Source: an uncultured Moraxella sp. (GTDB lineage Bacteria; Pseudomonadota; Gammaproteobacteria; Pseudomonadales; Moraxellaceae). Taken from it: 44,688 bases of DNA. The notes beneath the pieces were generated by a model, which saw only the letters and a program-made list of their open reading frames with translations, searched no databases and was not told where the DNA came from. The DNA lies in NCBI RefSeq assembly GCF_945873075.1, contig NZ_CAMCBS010000018.1, positions 1 through 44,688 of the forward strand. The letters run 5' to 3'. Below are positions 32,646 through 41,974 of this stretch, one piece after another (the first letter of the stretch is position 1; each line of letters opens with the position of its first letter). A program made the position numbers and the translations under genes.

Positions 32646-33440
32646 ATGACAACTTACCAAACCATCACCACGGCCATCAGCCAAGATGTGATGACCATCA
32701 CGCTCAATCGTCCTGACAAGAAAAACGCTCTAAGCTTTGTGATGATGGATGAGCTGATTCATCTTGCCAAAACCTTAAAAAAGAACAAAACGCTCAAGGC
32801 AGTGATGATTACCGGTAGCGGTGGTGATTTTTGTTCAGGGCTGGATTTGGCGGATTTAAACAATTCTAAAAATCTGCTCAACGCATCCTATCAGCTGATT
32901 AAACCCACGCCAAGCAAATTTCAGCAAGTTTGCCTAATTTGGCAAAGCTTGCCGATGCCTGTGATTGCTGTGATTCAAGGTGTCTGTGTTGGTGGCGGAC
33001 TGCAATTGGCACTGGGTGCAGATATTCGCATCGCCCATCCTGATGCAAGATTCTCGGTACTTGAAGCCAAATGGGGCTTGGTGGCTGATATGGGTATCAC
33101 GCATACGGCAAGTCTGATTGCTAAGGACAAGCTTGCTAAGCTTGCGATGACTGCTGAGATTATCGATGCCAAGACGGCGCTTGATGATGGACTTGTGACG
33201 ATGATCGATGATGAGCCTTTGGCAAGGGCAAATCAGCTGATTGCTGATATCAGTAGCCGTTCGCCTGATGCGGTGCTCGCTGCCAAGCGTGTTATCCATG
33301 CTCGTACGCCGATGAATTATCTGACGCTGTATCAAGAAAAGCTGTGGCAAATCCGTCTGATGTTCGGTCATAACCGTAAGCTTGCCATCAAAAAAGCTAA
33401 GGATAATACGGTGCAATTTGTCAAACGGCAGTTTGGGTAG
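32646..33440 (+). CDS. Enoyl-CoA hydratase/isomerase family protein (crotonase)
   Basis: Acyl-CoA enzyme of 264 residues. The oxyanion-hole segments are GSGGDFCSGLDL (about 57-68) and QGVCVGGGLQLALGAD (111-126). E140 and D148 in VLEAKWGLVADMG align, from memory, with a Glu/Asp pair of delta-3,5-delta-2,4-dienoyl-CoA isomerase. The third acidic residue of that enzyme appears to be Gln here (Q120). A role in fatty acid beta-oxidation is likely; hydratase versus isomerase is undecided. AAAGGA precedes the ATG. It is convergent with ftsH across a bidirectional terminator. Confidence 0.9.
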   Translation: MTTYQTITTAISQDVMTITLNRPDKKNALSFVMMDELIHLAKTLKKNKTLKAVMITGSGGDFCSGLDLADLNNSKNLLNASYQLIKPTPSKFQQVCLIWQSLPMPVIAVIQGVCVGGGLQLALGADIRIAHPDARFSVLEAKWGLVADMGITHTASLIAKDKLAKLAMTAEIIDAKTALDDGLVTMIDDEPLARANQLIADISSRSPDAVLAAKRVIHARTPMNYLTLYQEKLWQIRLMFGHNRKLAIKKAKDNTVQFVKRQFG

Positions 33441-33468
33441 AGTGCCAAGTTAATCGTTAATCTGAATA

Positions 33469-33509
33469 AAAAATTGCCCAAGCTAAATCTAGATACTTGG
33501 GCAATTTTT
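33469..33509. terminator. Bidirectional terminator between the crotonase gene and ftsH
   Basis: A perfect 14-bp stem (33469-33482 with 33496-33509) whose ends give A-runs on one side and T-runs on the other, functional in both directions. Confidence 0.88.
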
Positions 33510-33520
33510 GTTGTTGTGCT

Positions 33521-35434
33521 TTATGCAGGCAGCGGCGGTGGCAACTCGTCATCAGCAGGGGTGGTTGGTGTGCTTGTCACACTTGGCACTTCATGCTGAT
33601 ACTCTTTTGGTTCTCGCGGCTCTTCGCCTGCCATGATTTGCAAGAACTGCTCACGGTCGATGGTTTCCCACTTCATCAGTGCATCCACCATAGCGTGCAT
33701 CTTGTCATGATTCTCATCAATCAGCTTGTACGCCACATCATACTGCGCTTCTAGGATATGACGAATCTCGTCATCGACTTTTTGCTGAGTGGCTTCTGAG
33801 ATGGTGCGAGTGCTACCACCAAAATAACCACCATGTTCTTCGGCTTCATAGACCATCACGCCCATCGCATCTGACATACCGTAGCGAGTAACCATCGCAC
33901 GAGCCATCTTGGTGGCACGCTCAAAGTCGTTTGATGCGCCAGTTGATTTGCGATCAACAAAAATCTCTTCAGCGATACGACCGCCGAACAAGATTGAGAT
34001 TTCGTTCAGCATCTTATCTTTATAATTACTTACCTGATCTTGCTCAGGCAGCTGCCAAGTCACACCCAGTGCCCAGCCGCGTGGCATGATGGTAACCTTG
34101 TGTACAGGGTCGGTACCTGGTAGTAGCTCAGCGACTAGGGCATGACCTGCTTCATGATAAGCAGTGGCACGGCGTTCTTCTTCACGCAGTACCATCGATT
34201 TGCGTTCAGGGCCCATGTATAGCTTATCTTTGGCGTCTTCAAAGTCGTTCATATCCACACTTGGCTTATTGCGACGAGCGGCAAATAGCGCAGCTTCATT
34301 GACTAGATTGGCAAGCTGTGCACCGCTAAATCCTGGCGTGCCACGAGCTAGGGCATTGACATCGACACCGATGGTGGATGGTAGTTTTTTAAGGTGCACA
34401 TTCAAAATCTGCTCACGGCCTTTGATATCAGGCAAGCCAACAGATACTTGACGGTCAAAACGACCCGGGCGAAGCAGTGCTTTATCTAGGACATCGACAC
34501 GGTTGGTTGCAGCGATGACGATGACGCCGTCATTACCTTCAAAGCCGTCCATCTCAACAAGCAACTGGTTCAATGTCTGTTCACGTTCATCATGACCGCC
34601 GCCCATGCCACTGCCACGATGACGACCGACGGCATCAATCTCATCAATAAAGATAATGCACGGTGCGTTTTTCTTGGCTTGGTCAAACATATCACGGACG
34701 CGAGATGCACCGACACCGACGAACATTTCAACAAAATCCGAGCCCGAAATCGAGAAAAACGGCACTTTGGCTTCACCAGCGATGGCTTTGGCAAGTAGCG
34801 TCTTACCAGTACCCGGTGGGCCGACCATCAGTACGCCACGGGGAATGGTTGCACCAAGCTTGGTAAATTTGCTTGGGTCTTTTAGAAAATCAACAATCTC
34901 AGCGACTTCTTGCTTGGATTCTTCGACGCCAGCGACATCATCAAAGGTGACTTTGATTTGGTCTTCGGAGAGCATTTTGGCTTTTGATTTACCAAAGCTC
35001 ATCGGGTTGCGACCGCCCATACCGCCACCGCCTGCACCGCCACCCATGCCACGCATGAATAGCCAAAACAGACCGACAATCAGCAGAATAGGAAACGCCG
35101 CCATCAGTAGCTGCATACCGACGCCTTGACGCTCAGGGGCAGTGCCTTCGACTTCGACCTTATGCTCACGAAGTAGTGGCATCAGCTCGTTGTCGGTCAC
35201 ATCAGGGCGAATGGTTTCAAACTCTTTGCCATTGACCTTGGTGCCGGTGATTTCTTCACCGTTAATTTTTACATCTTTGATTTCGCCTTGTGATACTGCC
35301 GTCACAAATGCCGAATAATTCATGGTGTCAGCATCGGCACTGCGATTATCAAGATTGCTAAAAATCGCAACCACAATACCGATAATCACCAGCCACAATA
35401 AGGTATTTTTTACCATGTCGCTCAAACTTTTCAT
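33521..35434 (-). CDS. ftsH: ATP-dependent zinc metalloprotease FtsH
   Basis: Membrane-anchored AAA+ protease degrading misfolded membrane proteins and short-lived regulators, 637 residues. Membrane helices at about 11-26 and 107-128 flank a periplasmic loop. Walker A GPPGTGKT at 205-212, Walker B IIFIDEID at 260-267, Arg finger region RPGRFDRQV, and zinc site HEAGH at 427-431. The C-terminal tail is Pro-rich. It follows rlmE in the same direction after 111 nt, the same order as in E. coli. Confidence 0.98.
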   Translation of the reverse strand: MKSLSDMVKNTLLWLVIIGIVVAIFSNLDNRSADADTMNYSAFVTAVSQGEIKDVKINGEEITGTKVNGKEFETIRPDVTDNELMPLLREHKVEVEGTAPERQGVGMQLLMAAFPILLIVGLFWLFMRGMGGGAGGGGMGGRNPMSFGKSKAKMLSEDQIKVTFDDVAGVEESKQEVAEIVDFLKDPSKFTKLGATIPRGVLMVGPPGTGKTLLAKAIAGEAKVPFFSISGSDFVEMFVGVGASRVRDMFDQAKKNAPCIIFIDEIDAVGRHRGSGMGGGHDEREQTLNQLLVEMDGFEGNDGVIVIAATNRVDVLDKALLRPGRFDRQVSVGLPDIKGREQILNVHLKKLPSTIGVDVNALARGTPGFSGAQLANLVNEAALFAARRNKPSVDMNDFEDAKDKLYMGPERKSMVLREEERRATAYHEAGHALVAELLPGTDPVHKVTIMPRGWALGVTWQLPEQDQVSNYKDKMLNEISILFGGRIAEEIFVDRKSTGASNDFERATKMARAMVTRYGMSDAMGVMVYEAEEHGGYFGGSTRTISEATQQKVDDEIRHILEAQYDVAYKLIDENHDKMHAMVDALMKWETIDREQFLQIMAGEEPREPKEYQHEVPSVTSTPTTPADDELPPPLPA

Positions 35435-35545
35435 CCTAGGTTAAATTGCGTCAAGCCACATTGTATCTGACGCTATGAATACGAATTTAATTGTACCTAT
35501 ATATTGGTTATTTGCCAGTTTTTCAAGCCAAAGACTGCGATTGAT

Positions 35546-36178
35546 TTACTTAATCGCTACCCAAAACATCTCTTTTGAGCGGGGGCGTGATGCTGCAGGC
35601 TTGATGCTTTTAATTTTGCTAAATTGCTTTTGCATTTGGGCTCGCAATTCTTGAGAGCCTTCACCTTGGAAAACTTTCATAATGAGTGCGCCACCTTCTG
35701 GCAGTACCTTTAGGGCAAAATCCACCGCCAGCTCACACAGATACATCATGCGTGGCTGATCGACCGCTGCCATGCCTGATGTGTTCGGCGCCATATCAGA
35801 CAGCACCACATCGACTTTGCGACCGCCGACTTCGTCCATGATTTGGTTAAATACCGCTTCTTCACGAAAATCACCTTGGATAAAGGTGACATTCTCAAGC
35901 GTATCCATCGGCAAAATATCCGATGCAATCAGCACACCGTTATCACCGACAAGCTGACCTGCCACCTGTGACCAACTGCCCGGCGCAGAGCCAAGATCGA
36001 CGACGGTCATGCCTTTTTTGATGAGATTGGTTTTTTCGTTAATCTCAAGCAGTTTATAGGCGGCACGGGCACGATAGCCTTCTTTCCATGCTTTTTGGAC
36101 ATAAAAATCATCCAAATGTTCTTTCATCCAACTGCGACTGGATTTGGAGAGTTTTTTGTTTTTAATGCGAGTTGCCAT
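35546..36178 (-). CDS. rlmE: 23S rRNA (uridine-2'-O)-methyltransferase RlmE
   Basis: SAM-dependent enzyme methylating U2552 of 23S rRNA late in 50S assembly, 210 residues. SAM motif DLGSAPGSWSQV. The K-D-K-E tetrad is K42, D128, K168 and E203. It is divergent from yhbY, as in E. coli, where yhbY-rlmE-ftsH is also conserved. Confidence 0.97.
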   Translation of the reverse strand: MATRIKNKKLSKSSRSWMKEHLDDFYVQKAWKEGYRARAAYKLLEINEKTNLIKKGMTVVDLGSAPGSWSQVAGQLVGDNGVLIASDILPMDTLENVTFIQGDFREEAVFNQIMDEVGGRKVDVVLSDMAPNTSGMAAVDQPRMMYLCELAVDFALKVLPEGGALIMKVFQGEGSQELRAQMQKQFSKIKSIKPAASRPRSKEMFWVAIK

Positions 36179-36241
36179 TGGGGGTAAATTACCTACAATT
36201 TATCAAATCAATACCAATCAATTAGTTTACCATTATTGACA

Positions 36242-36268
36242 GCAAATTTGGTGAAATTCTGCTATAAT
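36242..36268 (+). promoter_or_regulatory. Extended -10 promoter of yhbY
   Basis: TGCTATAAT at 36260-36268 with GCAAATTT at 36242-36249, the same layout as upstream of slyD. TTGACA at 36236-36241 is present but too far away (21-nt spacer) for a standard -35. Confidence 0.6.
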
Positions 36269-36320
36269 AGCGTAATTATTTCTCACTGCCACCTTAATAT
36301 TCGGCAAATTTGGAACTTTC

Positions 36321-36638
36321 ATGAGCAAAAAATCAAAACTGCAAGACATCAAAGCCCTGCGTGGCATCGGTCATCAGCTTAGCCCAATCGTCATCGTCGG
36401 CGCAAATGGTCTAACCCCAACCCTAATCGAAGAAGTGGCACGCGCCTTGCATGATCACGAACTTATCAAAATCAAAATCCCAGCAGGTTCAGCCGATGAA
36501 CGCAAAGAGTGCGCCAATGCCATCGCTGCTGCTACCGAGTCTGAAGTGATTCACCACATCGGACGCATGGTGCTACTACTGCGTGCCAACCCTGAGCCAA
36601 ATCCAAAACTATCCAACCTAAGCCGTTTTGGTTTTTGA
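36321..36638 (+). CDS. yhbY: YhbY family RNA-binding protein (CRM domain)
   Basis: A 105-residue protein with a CRM domain (about 7-95), including the GxxG-type loop GANGLT and KIKIPAGSADERKE. YhbY associates with the pre-50S ribosomal subunit. The position divergent from rlmE-ftsH supports the ribosome-assembly role. Confidence 0.95.
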   Translation: MSKKSKLQDIKALRGIGHQLSPIVIVGANGLTPTLIEEVARALHDHELIKIKIPAGSADERKECANAIAAATESEVIHHIGRMVLLLRANPEPNPKLSNLSRFGF

Positions 36639-36648
36639 TGGTTGTCTG

Positions 36649-37329
36649 ATGAATAGGCATCAAGCATTATTTGCACATCGTGCGATTGATACGGTGCGTA
36701 CATTTCCCCTAATCGCTGTCATTGATGGCGATTTTGTGCATTTGGACAAGGCGGTATCGCCGCCCGCTATCACGGCATCTGTGTCGGTGGTGGATGGTGC
36801 GGTGCAGGTGAGTTTTGTGGTAGAGAAAACTTGCCACACCAAAGATGTGTTTGCGGTGGCGGACTTGGGTGAATCTGCCAAGCGATTATTCATGCGCCGA
36901 GCGGATTTTTTGTGGCAACAAGATTGCTTTGAGTGCTTTATCGGTCATATGGATGAGCCTGCTTATCTAGAAATCAATGCCAATACCGCAGGTGAATTTA
37001 ATAGCTATCAGTTTGATGACTATCGCACGCCCGATGTGATGCCACCGGTGACAAGTCATGCGTGCGATGTACAAAGCTATGTCCATCAAGATGAAGTAGC
37101 ATTCTGCTTTGGTTTTGAAGCGGCTAATTTTCAAGCGGTTAATTTTAAAGCGACTAATTTTGACATGACCGAAACTGCGACAGGCATCGATGTATCGCAG
37201 CTTAAGATAAATCCAACCGTGATTTTATACCCTGTGATTGATGGTCAAACTGTGCCGATTTATTATGCTTATCAGCACGCTGTACCGCCTGATTTTCATC
37301 AGCAGGCAGTGTGGCAGAGCGTGGTGTGA
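36649..37329 (+). CDS. DOMON-like domain protein
   Basis: A 226-residue protein without a signal peptide. Strands such as ITASVSVVDGAVQVSFVVE, the RRADFLWQQDCFECFIG segment and YLEINANTAGEFNSYQFDDYR fit the DOMON_like type 9 group, whose ligand and role are unknown. Near residues 157-172 three tandem pentapeptide-like units (AANFQ, AVNFK, ATNFD) interrupt the domain. ATG 36649 begins 10 nt after yhbY, with no good ribosome site, so coupling to yhbY translation is likely. TTG 36628 is a less likely start. Confidence 0.78.
   Translation: MNRHQALFAHRAIDTVRTFPLIAVIDGDFVHLDKAVSPPAITASVSVVDGAVQVSFVVEKTCHTKDVFAVADLGESAKRLFMRRADFLWQQDCFECFIGHMDEPAYLEINANTAGEFNSYQFDDYRTPDVMPPVTSHACDVQSYVHQDEVAFCFGFEAANFQAVNFKATNFDMTETATGIDVSQLKINPTVILYPVIDGQTVPIYYAYQHAVPPDFHQQAVWQSVV
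37120..37164. repeat. Three tandem 15-bp repeats inside the DOMON-like gene
   Basis: Units start at 37120, 37135 and 37150, each of the form GCGRYTAATTTT plus three bases, and keep the reading frame. Confidence 0.9.
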
Positions 37330-37397
37330 TAAAGCCGTGTTAGGCTTGGTATAATAACAGCATTCAAGCTTTATCAAAGCTTTGCCATTGATTTTAT

Positions 37398-37919
37398 TTA
37401 CATTTTTTCAAGTCGCTTAATGCCGATGGTTTTGCTCACTTTAGCGATGATTTTTTGATGGCTGTCGGTGATATCGATATGATAATCACGGCAGATGGTA
37501 TCGCCTGATTTGACAAGCTCAAGAATCTCAAGCACTTCTTCGGTGCTGATTTTGATACGAGCGGTGACTTTATCTTCTGTCGTGCCCAGATACTCGATGG
37601 TCGATGAGATATCCCACACTTGATAGTCCTTGCCCAGCTTATGCGCTAGCATGGTGCAGATAAATGGGTCGGTCATCATGTGCATACTTGCGCCAAATTG
37701 CGTACCGGTCAGGCTCTTATTTAGCCGTGTCATCGGCAGTCCCACCACACACAAGCCATTGTCCAAATCCACCATCTCAAGGCGAATCCCCGCACCCAAA
37801 AACGGCGCAAAGGTGTTTAGCTTGCTTTTGATGATGTGCGGGACAAGCTGTGGGTAGGTGGCTTTTTTGCCTTGTTTGATGAGTTTGCCGAGTTTGTTTT
37901 TGGCGGTTGTCAGTGCCAT
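37398..37919 (-). CDS. DUF4442 hotdog-fold protein (PaaI-like thioesterase)
   Basis: A 173-residue protein of the DUF4442 group with a hotdog-fold pattern: PHIIKSKLNTFAPFLGAGIRLEMVD, LNKSLTGTQFGASMHMMTDPF (the central helix) and the closing strands. Acyl-CoA thioesterase activity is a family-level expectation only. The gene is isolated and convergent with the DOMON-like gene. Confidence 0.85.
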   Translation of the reverse strand: MALTTAKNKLGKLIKQGKKATYPQLVPHIIKSKLNTFAPFLGAGIRLEMVDLDNGLCVVGLPMTRLNKSLTGTQFGASMHMMTDPFICTMLAHKLGKDYQVWDISSTIEYLGTTEDKVTARIKISTEEVLEILELVKSGDTICRDYHIDITDSHQKIIAKVSKTIGIKRLEKM

Positions 37920-38038
37920 GAGTTTATCCCTTCAAAAAATCACTGTATTGTGCCATACTTTATCCACGAAATAAAGCTGTTTAATTTTTGTACAGAAGTT
38001 GGCAGGCGTGATGATATTAGCTGATTGTGGGCAAGTCA

Positions 38039-38047
38039 TGCTAAAAT
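38039..38047 (+). promoter_or_regulatory. Extended -10 promoter of uvrC
   Basis: TGCTAAAAT, 34 nt before the ATG. It would give a leader of about 28 nt and supports the long N-terminus chosen for UvrC. Confidence 0.5.
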
Positions 38048-38081
38048 AGCCTAATCCCAATATCTATTTATAAAAATACCC

Positions 38082-40031
38082 ATGCCAACACAACAAGACC
38101 GCCCCGATATAGACCAATTGCTTGATGAAGTGTCCGAGCCTATCGATGATGGCTTTGATGATGGTGCTGATGTGTCAGTCAATCCGATGGCGCGCCCAAT
38201 CTTGGCTGATGGTGTGGATCGTAAGGTGCATCTGTCGGCACTTGTCAAAGGATTGCCTAACTTACCAGGCGTGTATAAGATGCTTGGCAAAACCGGCGAA
38301 ATCCTGTATGTCGGCAAGGCAAAATCACTCAAAAATCGGGTCAATAGCTACTTTGCTAAGACCATCGAACACCCAAAGACTCAAGCGCTCGTACAGCGGA
38401 TTTATGATATCGAAATCATCATCACCACAAGCGAAACCGAAGCCTTATTGCTTGAGCAAAACTTAATTAAAAATCACTTACCACCTTATAATGTCATCCT
38501 AAGAGACGACAAATCCTACCTGTATGTCTATGTCAGCACGGATAAATTCCCCCGTCTAGGTATCGGTCGGGGTAAGGGCAATCATGTTCAGGGGCGGTTT
38601 TTTGGGCCTTATCCATCGGCAGTGAGTGCCAAGACTTCGCTAGCATTGATGCAAAAGCTGTTTATGCTAAGAAGCTGTACCAACTCTTTTTTTAGTCAGC
38701 GTAAACGCCCCTGTCTTGAGTATCAAATCAAACGCTGTAAAGCACCATGTGTCGGCATGGTATCGCAGGCTGACTATGATGCTGATGTCGATGCGACCTT
38801 GAAATTCTTGCAGGGTGATACAGGACAAATCCAAGCAACGCTCGTCGCCAAGATGGAAGAAGCAGCGGCGCAGATGAACTTTGAGCAGGCGGTGTTTTAT
38901 CGAGATCGCTTGACGATGATTAATGATCTGTCCGCCAAGCAGTCGGTCTATCGGCTCGAAGGTGAAGCGGATGTGTTCGCCATCAGTGAGCAAGCAGGCG
39001 TGACCGCCATCCATGTGCTGACGGTGCGTGGCGGGCAGGTCTTGGGTGGCAAAAATTATTTCCCCGATGGTATTGCCCCTGATGCCAAACATCTGGGCGA
39101 AAAATTATCCGAGTTTTTGCTGTCGTTTTATTTTCAGGTTAGTGATGATTTGCCAAGCGAAATCATTGTCAATACAGCGCTTGATGATGCTGATGCTTTG
39201 GCTGATGTCTTGGCAAGTCAGTTCAATCACAAGACGGTCATCAAGCATCGAGTGCAGACGCACCGAGCTGATTGGCTCAATATTGCCACGCTCAATGCCA
39301 ATAATGCGCTTGCCACACAACTCAAAGACCATCGTGAGCTACACGCACGCTTTGAGATGCTAAGAAGTGTGCTGGCTGATGTGACAGATCGCACCATTGA
39401 TCGCATTGAGTGCTTTGACATCAGTCATACGATGGGTGAAGCGGCGATTGGCTCGTGTGTGGTGTTTGATCAAGGTGGTGCTCGTAAGCGAGATTATCGC
39501 CAATACGCCATCCATGACATCACCGCAGGCGATGACTATGCCGCCATGAGACAAGTGCTGACACGCCGATATAGCAAACAGCCATTGCCTGATTTGCTAC
39601 TCGTCGATGGGGGTAAGGGTCAGCTGAATATCGCCATCGAAGTGCTGACGGCACTTGGTAAGCTTGACGATACCTTGCTTGTCGGTGTGGCAAAAGGTGA
39701 AGGGCGTAAAGCGGGGCTTGAAGTGCTGCATTTTGTCAATCATGAACCGCTTGATTTGCCTGCTGATAGCAAAGCATTGCACCTAATCATGCAGGTGCGT
39801 GATGAGGCGCATCGCTTTGCCATCACCGCTCACCGCAAAAAACGGGACAAAAAACGGGGTAGTTCGGTGCTAGAAGTCATCCCGGGGCTTGGGGCGAAGC
39901 GTCGCCGAGATTTGCTCAATCATTTTGGCGGTATCGGTCAGCTACTCGGCGCATCCGAAAAGGACATCAGCGAAGTGCAAGGCATTGGCAAGGTCTTGGC
40001 AAGTACGATTTATAAGGCATTGCACGGCTGA
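38082..40031 (+). CDS. uvrC: Excinuclease ABC subunit C
   Basis: Makes both incisions during nucleotide excision repair with UvrB, 649 residues. GIY-YIG nuclease domain (GVY 63-65, YVG 76-78), a Cys cluster (CTNSFF...[13 protein letters not shown]), a UVR/UvrB-interaction motif (about 262-285), an RNase H-like second nuclease domain and C-terminal helix-hairpin-helix motifs. The N-terminus carries about 45 acidic residues more than usual. No ribosome site is evident at ATG 38082, but the promoter candidate just upstream fits it. Confidence 0.97.
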   Translation: MPTQQDRPDIDQLLDEVSEPIDDGFDDGADVSVNPMARPILADGVDRKVHLSALVKGLPNLPGVYKMLGKTGEILYVGKAKSLKNRVNSYFAKTIEHPKTQALVQRIYDIEIIITTSETEALLLEQNLIKNHLPPYNVILRDDKSYLYVYVSTDKFPRLGIGRGKGNHVQGRFFGPYPSAVSAKTSLALMQKLFMLRSCTNSFFSQRKRPCLEYQIKRCKAPCVGMVSQADYDADVDATLKFLQGDTGQIQATLVAKMEEAAAQMNFEQAVFYRDRLTMINDLSAKQSVYRLEGEADVFAISEQAGVTAIHVLTVRGGQVLGGKNYFPDGIAPDAKHLGEKLSEFLLSFYFQVSDDLPSEIIVNTALDDADALADVLASQFNHKTVIKHRVQTHRADWLNIATLNANNALATQLKDHRELHARFEMLRSVLADVTDRTIDRIECFDISHTMGEAAIGSCVVFDQGGARKRDYRQYAIHDITAGDDYAAMRQVLTRRYSKQPLPDLLLVDGGKGQLNIAIEVLTALGKLDDTLLVGVAKGEGRKAGLEVLHFVNHEPLDLPADSKALHLIMQVRDEAHRFAITAHRKKRDKKRGSSVLEVIPGLGAKRRRDLLNHFGGIGQLLGASEKDISEVQGIGKVLASTIYKALHG

Positions 40032-40040
40032 TTTTGCACA

Positions 40041-40077
40041 AAAAAGATGAGCAATCGACACTGCTCATCTTTTTTTT
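40041..40077. terminator. Bidirectional terminator between uvrC and lysA
   Basis: A perfect 13-bp stem (40041-40053 with 40062-40074) and an 8-nt loop, with a long T-run on the plus strand and T-rich sequence on the minus strand. Confidence 0.9.
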
Positions 40078-40105
40078 ATTTTTCATGACTTGCTAAACTT
40101 GCTCA

Positions 40106-41416
40106 TTAAGCAATCTCATCACGCCATAAATCTGACAGCACTTCACGCTTACGCACCACACGATGTGCGCCATCATCGACCATCACTTCACAAGGGCGTG
40201 GGCGAGTGTTGTAGTTGCTCGCCATCGTAAAGCCATAAGCACCCGCACCTGTCACCGCCAAAGTATCACCGACGGACAGTGACAACAGGCGATCTTTACC
40301 AATAAAATCGCTCGACTCGCAGACTGTGCCGACCACATCCCATACTTTCTCATCGCCTGACTTGGATAAATCTGTCGGGATAATCGCCATCACTGACTCA
40401 TACAGTGCAGGGCGAATCAGCTCACTCATTGAGCTATCGACGATGGCGAAGTTCTTAAATTCAGTCGGCTTGAGCACATCGACACTGGTCAAGAGTACGC
40501 CTGTATTGGCGACCAAGCTACGACCCGGCTCTAGATATAGCTTGAGCCCCAGTGCTTTTAGGCGTGGCAAAAGTAGCTTGGCATAGTCATCGACACTGAC
40601 GGGATTTTCGTCAATATAACGCACGCCAAGACCGCCGCCAAGGTCAATATGATCAAGCGTGATGCCATTGGCAGATAACTCATCAATTAGCTCGATGAGC
40701 TTATCAAGTGCATCACTAAAGCCTTGTGCATCGAGTAGCTGCGAGCCGATATGGCAGTCGATACCAGTGATTTGTAGATTTGGCAGACTATTGGCGTGCA
40801 GATAAGCAGCAACCGCCTGTTCATGACTGATGCCAAATTTATTATCTTTCATGCCAGTTGAGATATACGGATGTGTCTTGGCATCGACATCAGGATTGAT
40901 ACGCAGGGAGATACGAGCGGTTTTGCCAAGCTTCACTGCCACACGGCTGATGCTATCAAGCTCGCTTACCGCTTCGACATTGAAGCAGTGGATATCGGCA
41001 CTTAGCGCATATTCGATGTCGTCATGGGTTTTGCCCACGCCTGAATAGACGACTTTTTTGGCGTCGGTGACTTGTAGCACACGAGCTAGCTCGCCTTTTG
41101 AGACGATATCAAAACCCGCACCAGCATCGGCTAGGGTCTTTAGCACCGCAAGATTTGAGTTGGCTTTGACAGCGTAGCAAATCTGATGCTCAATCTCATC
41201 AAATGCTTGTGTATAAGCATGATAATTATCCAATAACGCACGGCGTGAATAGACATACAGGGGCGTGTCGTAGTGTGATTTTAAAGTTTGGCTACTGACA
41301 CCATCAATATGTAGGATATTATCCACATAAGAAAAATACGGCAAAGCATCGGTCAATACACTAGCATCAATGCTAAGCGCACCATCTTTGGTGCGACTGG
41401 CAGGCAAAAAAGTCAT
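40106..41416 (-). CDS. lysA: Diaminopimelate decarboxylase
   Basis: PLP enzyme converting meso-diaminopimelate to lysine, 436 residues. PLP Lys K84 in CYAVKANSN; HIGSQLLD and GGGLGVRY segments hold the phosphate; EPGRSLVANTG and VCESSDF complete the dimer active site. The N-terminus is about 20 residues longer than many homologues. It lies downstream of lptM (54-nt gap). In many proteobacteria dapF follows lysA; here uvrC converges instead. Confidence 0.97.
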   Translation of the reverse strand: MTFLPASRTKDGALSIDASVLTDALPYFSYVDNILHIDGVSSQTLKSHYDTPLYVYSRRALLDNYHAYTQAFDEIEHQICYAVKANSNLAVLKTLADAGAGFDIVSKGELARVLQVTDAKKVVYSGVGKTHDDIEYALSADIHCFNVEAVSELDSISRVAVKLGKTARISLRINPDVDAKTHPYISTGMKDNKFGISHEQAVAAYLHANSLPNLQITGIDCHIGSQLLDAQGFSDALDKLIELIDELSANGITLDHIDLGGGLGVRYIDENPVSVDDYAKLLLPRLKALGLKLYLEPGRSLVANTGVLLTSVDVLKPTEFKNFAIVDSSMSELIRPALYESVMAIIPTDLSKSGDEKVWDVVGTVCESSDFIGKDRLLSLSVGDTLAVTGAGAYGFTMASNYNTRPRPCEVMVDDGAHRVVRKREVLSDLWRDEIA

Positions 41417-41470
41417 TAGAATCTCTTATTATTTGGTCAATATTTAGTCAATGATAAAGAATTGGGTCAA

Positions 41471-41638
41471 TTAATAATCATCTGGATTGGTGGTGGCTGC
41501 ATCGCCATTAGTGTCGATACTTGGCGTGTTATCAATGGCAGGCGTGCTGTCTGTCGGCAGGTATAATGCGCCTTTTTGACCGCAGGCGGTGAGCAAAACG
41601 GCAGAGCCAATCAAAAGCCATGCTAAAGTGTGTTTCAT
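41471..41638 (-). CDS. lptM: LptM-like small lipoprotein (YifL family)
   Basis: A 55-residue lipoprotein. The signal peptide ends in a lipobox (LLTACGQKG), followed by the GQKGALYLP motif of the LptM/YifL family, whose E. coli member assists maturation of the LptD-LptE LPS translocon. The tail is acidic and low-complexity. ATG 41638 begins the signal peptide properly; a longer in-frame start at 41677 would overlap the promoter. The lptM-lysA order is widely conserved. Confidence 0.9.
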   Translation of the reverse strand: MKHTLAWLLIGSAVLLTACGQKGALYLPTDSTPAIDNTPSIDTNGDAATTNPDDY

Positions 41639-41675
41639 GGTCGCTATCCAAAATGCTTGAGAATAAAATGCTCTC

Positions 41676-41684
41676 ATTGTAGCA
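41676..41684 (-). promoter_or_regulatory. Extended -10 promoter of lptM-lysA
   Basis: TGCTACAAT on the minus strand, about 38 nt before the lptM ATG. No -35 box at normal spacing. Confidence 0.5.
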
Positions 41685-41864
41685 TAATTTCAGATACTTA
41701 CGCCAAAATTGTCAGGTTTTTTTGGCAAAAATTTCATGCCACAAGCCAGGCGATGGTTCATTATTTTGTCAACATTTTGTTAAATTGTATCAAGTGGCTT
41801 TGGTGCGTGGCGATGATTTGACTTATTATGATGGATTAATTTATTCAAATCTATGATTTATAGC

Positions 41865-41893
41865 TTGACAATAGGGTCAATCAAGGTTAATTT
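41865..41893 (+). promoter_or_regulatory. Candidate ackA promoter
   Basis: Perfect TTGACA (41865-41870), 17-nt spacer, TTAATT (41888-41893). It leaves a leader of about 75 nt. Confidence 0.45.
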
Positions 41894-41974
41894 ATTTGGT
41901 TATCCATACAAAAAATGTGGGCGGACAAACCCATATGGAACATCAACAACAAACCATATCACGTCGGAGCATTT

